Below, piece by piece: positions 8,292-15,255 of a stretch of DNA of 64,000 bases. The stretch is from Streptomyces sp. CB02400 (lineage in GTDB: Bacteria; Actinomycetota; Actinomycetes; Streptomycetales; Streptomycetaceae): positions 198,491 to 262,490 of the forward strand of contig NZ_LIWB01000008.1 of the NCBI RefSeq assembly GCF_001905725.1, read 5' to 3'. The position numbers and the translations under genes are program-made. The notes below the pieces were generated by a model. That model worked only from the letters and a program-made list of their open reading frames with translations. It made no database searches and had not been told where the DNA came from. The number at the start of each line of letters is the position of its first letter. The first letter of the stretch is position 1.

Positions 8292-9332
8292 TCACGCGTC
8301 CTCGAAGACCTTTTCGGCCTTCGGGGCGGCGAGGGCGCGGGCGAGCCAGAGGCGGAGGAGCTCGGGGTCGGTGCAGTCCGTGATGCGGCTGCGGACGTCG
8401 TCGGAGATGTCGAGTCCGCGCTGCTCCAGGACGAACAGGATGTCCTCGGCACGGTCCTTGACGCGGGCCTCTTCGCGGACTTCCTGCCGGACCTCGCGCT
8501 GGACTTCCTCGCGGACTTCCTGCCGGACCTCGCGCTGGACTTCCTCGCGGACTTCCTGCCGGACCTCGCGCTGGACTTCCTCGCGGACTTCCTGCCGGAC
8601 CTCGCGCTGGACTTCCTCGCGGACTTCTTTTCGGACTTCTTCTCGAACCTCTTCGGCGAGGTAGGACTTGTAGAAGGAGAGGTCCACGGCCACCAGGTTC
8701 CTCCAGAGGTGCTTGGCCGGGTTCTTGCCCAGGCCCTGTGCGGTGAATTCGATCAGGGGACTCGCGATGTCTTTGGGCTCGTCCCGCAGTGCGGTGGACA
8801 GGGCCTTCAGTATCGCATCGACGACCGGTTCGGCAGCGTGTGTGATGGCCGCCAGGCTGGCCAGGGCCAGGTCGGCGCGGGCTTCTTCCGGATCGGTGAT
8901 CACGGGCATGTTGTGCGGACCGGCGACCATGGGGCGAAGGGTGAGGGTGGGCATCTGGGGCGGTCCGCAGCTCACCGACTGCTGGGCCCATTTGGCCGTG
9001 GCGTGGTCCTGGCAGACGACCAGGAGGGCCGTGGGCAGCCGGTACTTCGACCACAGGTACGCGGTGTAGTACGCCCAGCTCGCCGGCTTGTCCGGGTGTT
9101 TCCTGCCCTGAGCCTCGATGGCCAGGAGGAACGGGCCCTGCTCCGCGGTCTCGAAGCGGAGGAGTGTGTCGACCCGGCGTTCGACGGGGTTGGTCTCCGT
9201 CAGGTCGGTCGGTAGGGCTGTCGCCTTCACCGGGGTGGGGATGTCGACTCCGAGGAAGCGCGAGACGCGGCTGAAGAGTCCGGGGTCGTGCTGGAAGATG
9301 CGGTGCATCGCCTCATGGGGCGGGCTGACCAT
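8292..9332 (-). CDS. PD-(D/E)XK nuclease-like protein (Rpn/transposase-like family) with repetitive coiled-coil tail
   Basis: 346 aa starting at the ATG whose complement is 9330-9332, with AAGGA just upstream. The family is abundant in Streptomyces and distantly like Rpn/YhgA recombination-promoting nucleases. The opening SPPHEAMHRIFQHDP is typical, and the putative catalytic core is Asp55 (RRVDTLL) with Glu73-x-Gln75 (AIEAQGRKHP). After a helical middle region, residues about 225-285 are a highly charged coiled coil of repeated EEVQREVRQEVR units encoded by a perfect 36-bp tandem repeat. A short conserved C-terminal module follows (LEQRGLDISDDVRSRI, CTDPELLRLWLARAL). The upstream HTH gene runs into this one in the same frame because of a frameshift, so a 504-aa fusion is also theoretically readable. 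Confidence 0.75.
   Translation of the reverse strand: MVSPPHEAMHRIFQHDPGLFSRVSRFLGVDIPTPVKATALPTDLTETNPVERRVDTLLRFETAEQGPFLLAIEAQGRKHPDKPASWAYYTAYLWSKYRLPTALLVVCQDHATAKWAQQSVSCGPPQMPTLTLRPMVAGPHNMPVITDPEEARADLALASLAAITHAAEPVVDAILKALSTALRDEPKDIASPLIEFTAQGLGKNPAKHLWRNLVAVDLSFYKSYLAEEVREEVRKEVREEVQREVRQEVREEVQREVRQEVREEVQREVRQEVREEVQREVRQEVREEARVKDRAEDILFVLEQRGLDISDDVRSRITDCTDPELLRLWLARALAAPKAEKVFEDA
8475..8618. repeat. Four perfect 36-bp tandem repeats inside the nuclease-like gene
   Basis: Units start at 8475, 8511, 8547 and 8583, each beginning GCGGACTTCCTGCCGGACCT. Each encodes 12 residues of the coiled coil on the minus strand; degenerate copies continue to about 8650. There are no spacers, so this is not a CRISPR array. 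Confidence 0.95.
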
Positions 9333-9340
9333 GGGTTTCC

Positions 9341-9806
9341 TTACTGGCTTCCGGGGCGAGCGGTGGCTGCACGGCAGTCGCGGCAGTGGGTTTCGGTTTC
9401 GGGGGCGCGGAAGGCGCGGTCGCAGCCGTCGCAGGTGCGGAGGCCGTGACGGGCGGGTGATGATGCGGCCGGTGGGGGTGCGGACGCGTTCGCGGCGGAG
9501 GTAGCCGTGGGTCTCCAGTTCGCGCAGGGCGTCGGCGATGCGTTTGGTGCCTTCTTTGAAGCGTGCGGCGAGGCTCTTGATGTCCACGGGGGTGCCGGTG
9601 GGCAGGGACTGGATGTGGCAGCCGAGGCCGATGGCGAGCAGGGACAGCTCGGGGTGCTGGGTGAGGTGGTTGCCGATCACCACGAAGCGGGTGGTGTGGC
9701 GGGTGTTGTCGTGGATGACGCCGCCGGTGTGGTGACGCGATCGGGTCGGATTGCCGGCGGGGGCTGACCGGGCGGGTGGGGGCGCGCTAGTGTTTTGGGT
9801 ATCCAT
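9341..9806 (-). pseudogene. HTH/zinc-ribbon protein with internal deletion and frameshift
   Basis: The first part, from the ATG at 9804-9806, matches the HTH proteins usually paired with the downstream nuclease family: HTTRFVVIGNHLTQHPELSL, then a winged-helix segment ending ETHGYLRRERVRTPTGRIITR. Family members normally continue with a long Pro-rich linker and finish with a zinc ribbon. Here the linker is missing and the zinc ribbon (TCDGCDRAF ... HCRDCR, stop TAA at 9341-9343) lies one base out of frame. The span of 466 nt is one more than a multiple of three. Without correction the HTH frame runs on into the nuclease gene. It is either a decayed gene or a sequencing indel. Confidence 0.65.
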
Positions 9807-10165
9807 CGGGAAAGGTCTCGTTTCCTGGGTGGTTAGGCCCTCGCACCGGGATGCCAGTCCCGGCGGGGGCCGAAGTCTTTTCGGGTGGTGTGCGCTGAGC
9901 GTAGAGGCGTTGGGGGTCCGAAAATCCAGCTGAGCCGGTGATGTTCACCCACCCGAGTGATCACGTGCCTCGGACGGGAAAGGGTGGGGCTTGGTGGGGT
10001 GCTTTCCCCGAAGTTCTTGCTTGGGGAAGGCGCCGACGGCACCGGAGCTTCGGTTCCCGGGTTCCGGTGCCGTGAGGGTGGTCAGAGGAGCGGATCTCCA
10101 ACGGAATGGCCCGTTCACCTCGGTTTTCGCGCTCCTGGGATGGAGAAATGCGCCAATCGAAGGAC
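9807..10165. other. Intergenic region without a recognisable gene
   Basis: 359 bp between the HTH pseudogene start and the stop of the ATPase gene. It holds the hairpin at 10037-10072 and a second, weaker one (GCTTTCCCC with GGGGAAGGC, about 10001-10032). The part near 9900-9965 presumably carries the promoter for the HTH gene. Both are compatible with transcript ends or starts, and I see no coding sequence. Confidence 0.4.
10037..10072. terminator. Hairpin downstream of the ATPase gene
   Basis: CGGCACCGGA (10037-10046) is perfectly complementary to TCCGGTGCCG (10063-10072), with a 16-nt loop. It lies about 95 nt past the stop of the leftward ATPase gene and could end that transcript. Confidence 0.45.
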
Positions 10166-10594
10166 CTATGGCGTTCGGCCTGAGGGGAACCGCAGTTCGG
10201 CCCAGACGGTCTTGCGCGGGAAGCGGCCCTCGGTCACGCCCCAGCGGTCCGCGAGCGCTTCCACGAGGAGCAGGCCCCGGCCCGACTCGGTGTCGGAGGA
10301 GGGCGGCCGGAGCTCGGGCAGGCGCTCGCCGCGGGTGTCGGTGACCTCGATACGGAGGGTGTCGGCCACGACGTGGAGCGTGAGCCGGAAGTCCCGTCCC
10401 GCGACACGGCCGTGGGTCGTCGCGTTGGCGGCCAGCTCCGCGATGACCTGACGGGCCGGGTCCACGGGCATCCCCCAGGAACGTAGTTGGCCCGCTCCCA
10501 GTCGCCGGGCTTGGTGGGCGCCGCGTGGCGTTGGGGAGAGCAGCACGCTGAAGTTGCGGACGGGGGTGGTGGGTTCGGCAGTTCGCTGATTCAC
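10166..10594 (-). CDS. RsbW-like GHKL ATPase (AbaA-type member of a WhiJ-like locus)
   Basis: 142 aa single-domain histidine-kinase-like ATPase. The N box is ELAANATTHG, the G1 box VTDTRGE and the G2 region ESGRGLLLVEALADRWG. There is no histidine phosphotransfer domain, so it belongs with anti-sigma-factor-like ATPases. In Streptomyces such proteins accompany WhiJ-like HTH regulators and small DUF397 proteins. Here all three are present, with this gene divergent from the HTH gene and sharing a 159-bp promoter region with repeated ACTCAGCG boxes. A role in developmental or metabolic switching is inferred from family context only. Confidence 0.85.
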   Translation of the reverse strand: MNQRTAEPTTPVRNFSVLLSPTPRGAHQARRLGAGQLRSWGMPVDPARQVIAELAANATTHGRVAGRDFRLTLHVVADTLRIEVTDTRGERLPELRPPSSDTESGRGLLLVEALADRWGVTEGRFPRKTVWAELRFPSGRTP

Positions 10595-10597
10595 ATC

Positions 10598-10651
10598 ACT
10601 CAGCGTGGCCGGATCCGCGTACCGTGATGAGTTACTCAGCGCGTACGTACG
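10598..10651. promoter_or_regulatory. Candidate operator between the ATPase and HTH genes
   Basis: Direct repeats ACTCAGCG at 10598-10605 and 10634-10641, the palindrome TGAGT-T-ACTCA at 10628-10638 and CGTACGTACG at 10642-10651 cluster in the divergent promoter. Binding by the adjacent HTH protein is an inference. Confidence 0.45.
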
Positions 10652-10753
10652 GTCACTGTCCGGTGGTTGTCCGGTGCTGTCGGGGCTGTTCCGACGGTTG
10701 GTACGGGTAGGGCGCCGGGTGCGTCACGGACGGTTCCGAAGGAGAGGTGCGGC

Positions 10754-11632
10754 ATGACGGCGGTCGATGCGGAAGCGGGTCGGCTCAAGGAAGAGGCGGA
10801 CGAACCCGGTTGGGAGGTGGACCCGGACGACGAGTGGGGCGTCGCGGTCATCACGACCGTCGGACGCCAGCTGAAGCTGCGCCGCGAGGCGGCGGGGATG
10901 CGGGCCGCCGAGTTCGGGCGGATCGTCGGCTACGGCGAGGACATGGTCTACAAGATCGAGGGCGGCAAGCGGATCCCTCGGCAGGAGTTCCTGGACAAGA
11001 CGGACGAGGTCCTGGGCACGGGCGGGTTGATCGCGGCGGCCTGGGAGGACGTGAAGAAGGTCCGGTACCCGAAGGAGGTTCGGGCGCTGGGAAAGTTGGA
11101 GGCGAAGGCGGTCGAGATCGGGCTGTACGAGTGCAACATCGTCGCTGGGTTGTTGCAGACGCCAGAACACGCGAGGGCGGTGATCGGAGCGGCGCAACCT
11201 CCGTACTCGCCGGACGACGTGGAGCGCATGGTGGCCGCTCGTCTGGATCGGCGGGCGATCTTCGAGCGTGACCCGGCCCCGGCGCTCAGCTTCGTCCTGG
11301 AGGAGGGGGTGCTACGTCGCCCCATCGGGGGGAAGATGGTTTGGCGTCAGCAGCTTGAGCGTTTGTCGGAGGTGGGGCGGTTGCACAACGTCGTGCTTCA
11401 GGTTATGCCGATGAACTGTGACACCCACTCCGGGATGGACGGCAGGATCGAGCTGCTGAAGTTCGCTGACGGTACAGCGGTGGGCCGCTCCGACGGTGCG
11501 TTCAACGGGCGGCCGACCTCCGATCCGAGGCAACTGCGCATTCTTGAGCTGCGGTATGGCACGATCCGGGCTCAGGCACTCTCTCCACGCGAGTCACTGG
11601 CTTTCATCGAACAACTGCTGGGAGAAACATGA
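10754..11632 (+). CDS. XRE-family HTH regulator with DUF5753 domain (WhiJ-like)
   Basis: 292 aa from ATG 10754 with GGAGAGG at 10741. After an acidic N-terminal tail of about 30 residues, an XRE helix-turn-helix occupies residues about 38-95 (LKLRREAAGMRAAEFGRIVG, then EDMVYKIEGGKRIP). The rest is the DUF5753 ligand/partner domain typical of WhiJ and Scr1-type regulators (LLQTPEHARAVIGA, VMPMNCDTHSGMDGRIELL). The stop overlaps the ATG of the DUF397 gene by 4 bp, so the two are translationally coupled. In studied cases the HTH protein represses and the DUF397 protein relieves it; here that is inference. Confidence 0.92.
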   Translation: MTAVDAEAGRLKEEADEPGWEVDPDDEWGVAVITTVGRQLKLRREAAGMRAAEFGRIVGYGEDMVYKIEGGKRIPRQEFLDKTDEVLGTGGLIAAAWEDVKKVRYPKEVRALGKLEAKAVEIGLYECNIVAGLLQTPEHARAVIGAAQPPYSPDDVERMVAARLDRRAIFERDPAPALSFVLEEGVLRRPIGGKMVWRQQLERLSEVGRLHNVVLQVMPMNCDTHSGMDGRIELLKFADGTAVGRSDGAFNGRPTSDPRQLRILELRYGTIRAQALSPRESLAFIEQLLGET

Positions 11633-11838
11633 TCCGCAAGTCCACCGCCGGGGACGCCTCTGAGCTGGCTTGGTTCAAGAGCAGCTACAGCGGTGGCAAC
11701 GACGGCAATTCCTGCGTCGAACTCGCCCTCACCCCCGGCACCATCCACGTCCGCGACTCCAAGAACACCGCTGGCCCCCGCCTCACCTTCACCCCCGACA
11801 CGTGGGCGCGTTTCGTCCCGTACGCGTCCGAGGGCTGA
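11629..11838 (+). CDS. DUF397 small protein
   Basis: 69 aa, complete for the family: the invariant core is FKSSYSGGNDGNSCVELA, followed by VRDSKN and a C-terminal FTPDTWARFV strand/helix. It overlaps the upstream HTH gene by 4 bp (ATGA). DUF397 proteins pair with DUF5753 HTH regulators across Streptomyces and probably act as their partner or antagonist. Confidence 0.92.
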   Translation: MIRKSTAGDASELAWFKSSYSGGNDGNSCVELALTPGTIHVRDSKNTAGPRLTFTPDTWARFVPYASEG

Positions 11839-12169
11839 CCCCGGGCTTCGTCCTCGGCATCAGGCGGCCTGGGACGTGAAGGTCACCGAGAGGTCGTTGT
11901 CGGGGGCGATCTGCCTTGCTGAACAGGTAGGCACGTCTGGTCTCCTGGTAGCCCTCACGTGCCCGGCCGGCATCGGTGATCTCCCGGCGGGTTTGGTTCG
12001 AGGAAGCTCCTGCGGGAGGAAGGTGTGGGCGGAGGAACCGGGCCTTCCGGCTCTGGGCCGCTACCTGATCGTGTGAATTTCGGGCAGTCCGCATCAAGAG
12101 CAGCCGACCGACCGTTTGTGTGGACGTCGCAAGACTCGTCCACCACCCCGCCCCACGAACGGAACGGTC
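11839..12169. other. Intergenic region without a recognised gene
   Basis: 331 bp. A minus-strand frame across about 11870-12060 reads a plausible charged helix (REITDAGRAREGYQETRRAY) but has no start signal or recognisable family, so it may be a decayed gene end. The last 60 bp presumably contain the promoter of the toxin-like gene at 12170. Nothing else was seen. Confidence 0.35.
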
Positions 12170-12547
12170 ATGTCGGAACCGCCGGACCCGGATTTCTACA
12201 CCATCGAGGTCGAGCCCGAGGTCCGGACATGGCTGGCGACCCTCTCACTGCCGGACTACAGAGCCGCTGAACGTTTTGCGGACCGGCTTGCCATCGACGG
12301 GCCCGCAATGCCGTTTCCACTCGCCAGCCACCTCGGCGATGGGCTGCGGGAACTACGCATCGGCCCGATGCGCGTCACTTACTGGTTCGCCCCGCAGCGC
12401 CGCGCGGTCCTCCTCACCGTCTTCCGCAAGACCCGGATGCGGGAACGGGACGAAGTCCTGAGAGCGCAGCGAGCGAGGAAACTGTGCGAGGCGGAGCACA
12501 CGCCGGCTGATGAGCACGCCCTCTACAGTAGGGACGAGGAGGCCTGA
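12170..12547 (+). CDS. RelE/HigB-like toxin
   Basis: 125 aa from ATG 12170. The fold order matches HigB/RelE ribonucleases: N-terminal EPEVRTWLATL helix, RAAERFADRLA helix, then strands LGDGLRELRIGPMRVTYWF and RAVLLTVFRKTRMRERDEV. The basic strand-helix end (FRKTRMRERDE) is the usual active-site region of this superfamily, which cleaves mRNA on the ribosome. The stop overlaps the start of the antitoxin-like gene (TGATG), giving a toxin-first HigBA order. The family call is good; activity is not demonstrated by sequence alone. Confidence 0.82.
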   Translation: MSEPPDPDFYTIEVEPEVRTWLATLSLPDYRAAERFADRLAIDGPAMPFPLASHLGDGLRELRIGPMRVTYWFAPQRRAVLLTVFRKTRMRERDEVLRAQRARKLCEAEHTPADEHALYSRDEEA

Positions 12548-12855
12548 TGAGCAGCGGGTACCACACGAGCTGGAAAGTTCCGTCGGAACACCGTGAGGAT
12601 GCGGCGTACCGGGCTGCGGGCCGCCGTATGGACTTCGCGCAGGCCGTCTACGACCGGCGTTCCGCTCTCGGCTGGACCACTGCGGAGCTGGCGCGTCGTG
12701 CCGCGCTGACGGAAGAGGACGTCGAGGCCATCGAGGAGAGCGGTGTCGACCCCACGCTGGAGCTGATCGAGCGACTGGCCGAGGCTCTGGAAGCCGGAGC
12801 CCGCATCGACCCTCGCACCAGTCCCGAGTTCCGCTTCGAAGAACACGCGGCCTGA
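12547..12855 (+). CDS. HigA-like XRE antitoxin
   Basis: 102 aa with one XRE helix-turn-helix (FAQAVYDRRSALGWTTAELA, then LTEEDVEAIEESG). The C-terminal helix LELIERLAEALEAGARIDPR matches HigA antitoxins encoded 3' of the toxin. Coupling is tight, with the ATG overlapping the toxin stop by 1 base. It probably neutralises the toxin and autoregulates the pair. Confidence 0.85.
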   Translation: MSSGYHTSWKVPSEHREDAAYRAAGRRMDFAQAVYDRRSALGWTTAELARRAALTEEDVEAIEESGVDPTLELIERLAEALEAGARIDPRTSPEFRFEEHAA

Positions 12856-12875
12856 TTCACCGCCCGCCCCTCGGA

Positions 12876-12920
12876 CGAGTGACCCCGAGGACGGCGCGGG
12901 GCCGTTCTCGGGGTCGCTCG
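12876..12920. terminator. Bidirectional terminator hairpin
   Basis: A 20-bp arm at 12876-12895 pairs with 12901-12920 around the loop GCGGG, with two G-U type mismatches. It sits between the convergent antitoxin and M23 peptidase genes. Confidence 0.75.
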
Positions 12921-12942
12921 GGTGCTGCTGGTGTGACCGGGG

Positions 12943-13548
12943 TCAGACGCTCACGCCGTTGGAGCGCAGGAACTTCGCCGGGTCGATGGCGGAGCCGTAG
13001 TTCGGGGTGGTGCGGATCTCGAAGTGCAGGTGCGGGCCGCTGGAGTTGCCGGTGTTGCCGGACAGGGCGATCTTCTGGCCGGTCTTGACGACCTGGCCGG
13101 CCTTCACGTTGACCTGCGACAGGTGGGCGTACTGGGAGTACGTGCCGTTGCCGTGCTTGATGACGATCGCGTTGCCGTAGGCGGGGCCGTCGCCGGCGCC
13201 GTTGGGGCCGGCCTTGACGACGGTGCCGCCGTGCGCGGCCATCACGGTGGTGCCGGTCGGGACGGCGTAGTCCTGGCCGCTGTGCTTGTGCGCCCACATG
13301 CCGCCGTTCTGGGCGAAGCTCGCGGACAGCTTGTAGCTCTTGACCGGGGAGACCCAGGAGGCGGTCGCCTTCTTGGCGGCGGCCTGCGCCTGGGCGGTGG
13401 TGGCGGCGCCGGGCGCGGCCGTGTTCTCGGCGGCGACCGCGGCCCCGACTCCCAGGACGACCGTGGCGCCCATGCCGGCGGCCAGGACGGCCGCGCGGGT
13501 CTGGGTCAGGGACGTACGGGGGAGACGGGACGTGACGCGCTGGAGCAT
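12943..13548 (-). CDS. Secreted M23 (LytM-type) peptidoglycan peptidase
   Basis: 201 aa. The N-terminal 40 residues are a Sec signal peptide (basic start, VLAAGMGATVVLGVGAAVAA, cleavage after AVAA). After an Ala/Lys-rich linker comes one LytM domain with zinc and catalytic residues intact: His89-x3-Asp93 (HKHSGQD), His142 (YAHLS) and His173-x-His175 (PHLHFE). It likely cleaves peptide cross-links in the wall. The upstream region (13549-13800) contains several palindromes, suggesting a structured leader. Confidence 0.92.
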   Translation of the reverse strand: MLQRVTSRLPRTSLTQTRAAVLAAGMGATVVLGVGAAVAAENTAAPGAATTAQAQAAAKKATASWVSPVKSYKLSASFAQNGGMWAHKHSGQDYAVPTGTTVMAAHGGTVVKAGPNGAGDGPAYGNAIVIKHGNGTYSQYAHLSQVNVKAGQVVKTGQKIALSGNTGNSSGPHLHFEIRTTPNYGSAIDPAKFLRSNGVSV

Positions 13549-13656
13549 GGAGACCTCATGGGTGAGGGGACGGGGAAGCCATCGGCGGAACGGGTCCGTG
13601 CCGCGCTGGCTGTTCCTTGGTAACCGGATCCGGACAGAAGCCGCAAAGGTGTGACC

Positions 13657-13752
13657 TACGACGAAAGGTCGTACATCGGGTGTGAGACGCGCGTCTCTTG
13701 ACCGGTGGGTCCGTACGGGGCGAAACCCCCCATTTCAAGCTGATCGATCAGC
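13657..13752 (-). promoter_or_regulatory. Palindrome-rich leader/promoter of the M23 peptidase gene
   Basis: The 351-bp gap upstream of the peptidase contains four inverted repeats in under 100 bp: TACGAC-GAAAG-GTCGTA (13657-13673), the perfect palindrome GAGACGCGCGTCTC (13684-13697), GGGG-CGAAA-CCCC (13717-13729) and GCTGATCGATCAGC (13739-13752). An AT-rich block (about 13755-13800) lies beyond and may hold the promoter. The conserved core of the c-di-AMP (ydaO) riboswitch was looked for and not found. Confidence 0.5.
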
Positions 13753-13899
13753 CGCGTGCCCTAAATGTCCCTTTTGGATTCAATTACTTTTCCACTATTC
13801 CGGGTAGTACCGGACGGAACGCCTGTGCCGCTTGTCACCGGGAGCCTGATCCGGGGTCCGCGTGAATGTGGCGTGGGTCTCCGGGATCCCCGTCCGGGA

Positions 13900-15162
13900 T
13901 CATCCGCCCAGCAGCTCCAGTGACCCCCACAGCGCCACCGTCGACGCCACCAGCGCCGTCGGGACGGTGGCCAGGCCCAGCAGCGTGAAGCGCTTGAGGC
14001 TGACCTCGTGGGCGTGGTGGTGGGCGATGCGGCGCCACAGGAGGGTGGCCAGGGAGCCCGCGTAGGTGAGGTTCGGGCCGATGTTGACGCCCAGCAGGAC
14101 CGCGAGGACCGCGCCGGGGCCGGACGGTGCGGCCAGGGGGACGAGGGCGAGGACCGCAGGCAGGTTGTTGATCAGGTTGGCGAGCAGTGCCGCCAGGCCC
14201 GCGGTGGCCAGGAGGGCGGGGAGGGTGGTGCCGCCGGGGAGGACCGCGCCGAGCGCGTCGCCCAGGCCGTGGTCCAGGACCGCCCGTACGACCACGCCGA
14301 GGGCGAGGACGAACGCGAGGAACGGCAGGTCGGCCGCGCGGAGGATCGCCGCCGGAGTGGTGTGGCGGCGGGTCAGGGCGCGTACGGCCATCACGGTCGC
14401 GCCGGCCGCCGCCGCCCACGCCGGGTCGACGCCGAGCGCGGACGCCACGGCGAACCCGGCGAGCGTGGCGGCCACCGTCACCAGGGCGAAGAGCGGCGGC
14501 TTCGCCGGCTTCTCCGGCATCTGGGGAGCGGTGGGCGCCGTGTCCAGGTCGGCGGCGAAGAAGCGGCGGAAGACGGCGTACTCCACGGCGATCGCCGCCA
14601 GCCACGGCAGGGTCATCAGCAGCGCGAAGCGGGTGAAGCCCAGCCCCGTGGCGGTGAACGCGAGCAGGTTCGTCAGGTTCGACACCGGCAGCAGCAGCGA
14701 CGCCGTGTTCGACAGGTGCGCGCCCGCGTAGACGTGCGGGGCCGGACGGGCACCCATACGGGTGGCGGTGGCGAACACCACCGGTGTCAGCAGCACCACG
14801 GTGGCGTCCAGACTGAGCACGGCGGTGATCAGCGAGGCGAGGGCGAAGACCGCGCCCAGCAGCCTGCGCGGCCGGTGGCGGGACCAGCGGGCCATCCAGC
14901 TCCCGCAGGCCTGGAAGAGGCCCTCGTCGGCACAGAGCCTGGCCAGCACCAGCACGGCGGCGAGGAAGCCGAGCACCGGCCCGAGCCGGACGGCCTCCTC
15001 CCGCACCGCCGCCAGTGGGATCGCGCCGGTCGCGATCACGACGCCGGCCGCGGGCACCGCGAACGCCGCCTCCGGCCAGCGGAACGGACGGACGACGGCA
15101 CACACCAGCACCACGGCCAGCGCGGCGACGGACAGCGATTCGAGCAGCACGGTCCTGATCAT
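13900..15162 (-). CDS. ArsB/NhaD-type ion transporter (SLC13-like permease)
   Basis: About 420 aa from the ATG at 15160-15162; a GTG at 15187-15189 would add nine residues, and neither has a clear ribosome-binding site. It has 10-12 membrane segments and family signatures: the first-half loop FALASLITAVLSLDATVVLLTPV, the hairpin NTASLLLPVSNLTNLLA, and the second-half LLANLINNLPAVLALVPL plus GVNIGPNLTYAGSLATLLW. The two hairpins with N-L-T-N and N-N-L-P match the inverted-repeat architecture of arsenite/Na+ antiporters and citrate-type SLC13 carriers. The substrate is undetermined and no arsenic genes lie nearby. It is divergent from the sacsin-like gene. Confidence 0.85.
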   Translation of the reverse strand: MIRTVLLESLSVAALAVVLVCAVVRPFRWPEAAFAVPAAGVVIATGAIPLAAVREEAVRLGPVLGFLAAVLVLARLCADEGLFQACGSWMARWSRHRPRRLLGAVFALASLITAVLSLDATVVLLTPVVFATATRMGARPAPHVYAGAHLSNTASLLLPVSNLTNLLAFTATGLGFTRFALLMTLPWLAAIAVEYAVFRRFFAADLDTAPTAPQMPEKPAKPPLFALVTVAATLAGFAVASALGVDPAWAAAAGATVMAVRALTRRHTTPAAILRAADLPFLAFVLALGVVVRAVLDHGLGDALGAVLPGGTTLPALLATAGLAALLANLINNLPAVLALVPLAAPSGPGAVLAVLLGVNIGPNLTYAGSLATLLWRRIAHHHAHEVSLKRFTLLGLATVPTALVASTVALWGSLELLGG

Positions 15163-15255
15163 CCACAGGGGGCGGCGGTACGTGGACACCGCGTCGCCGG
15201 GATGTCGCGGGGCGGTACCTTCGACCTCACGCCGATGTGGGGCCGATGAGGAGAG

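Noticed and set aside
8475..8618. CRISPR array
   Set aside because: Units are contiguous and identical with no spacers, and they encode an in-frame coiled coil.
8277..9215. Plus-strand frame with DFLPDLALDFLA repeats resembling a repetitive membrane protein
   Set aside because: It is the complement of the 36-bp repeat in the nuclease-like gene, whose minus-strand reading gives family matches.
13549..13800. c-di-AMP (ydaO) riboswitch upstream of the LytM peptidase
   Set aside because: The conserved GGGGGAACC-type core and pseudo-symmetric motifs are not present.
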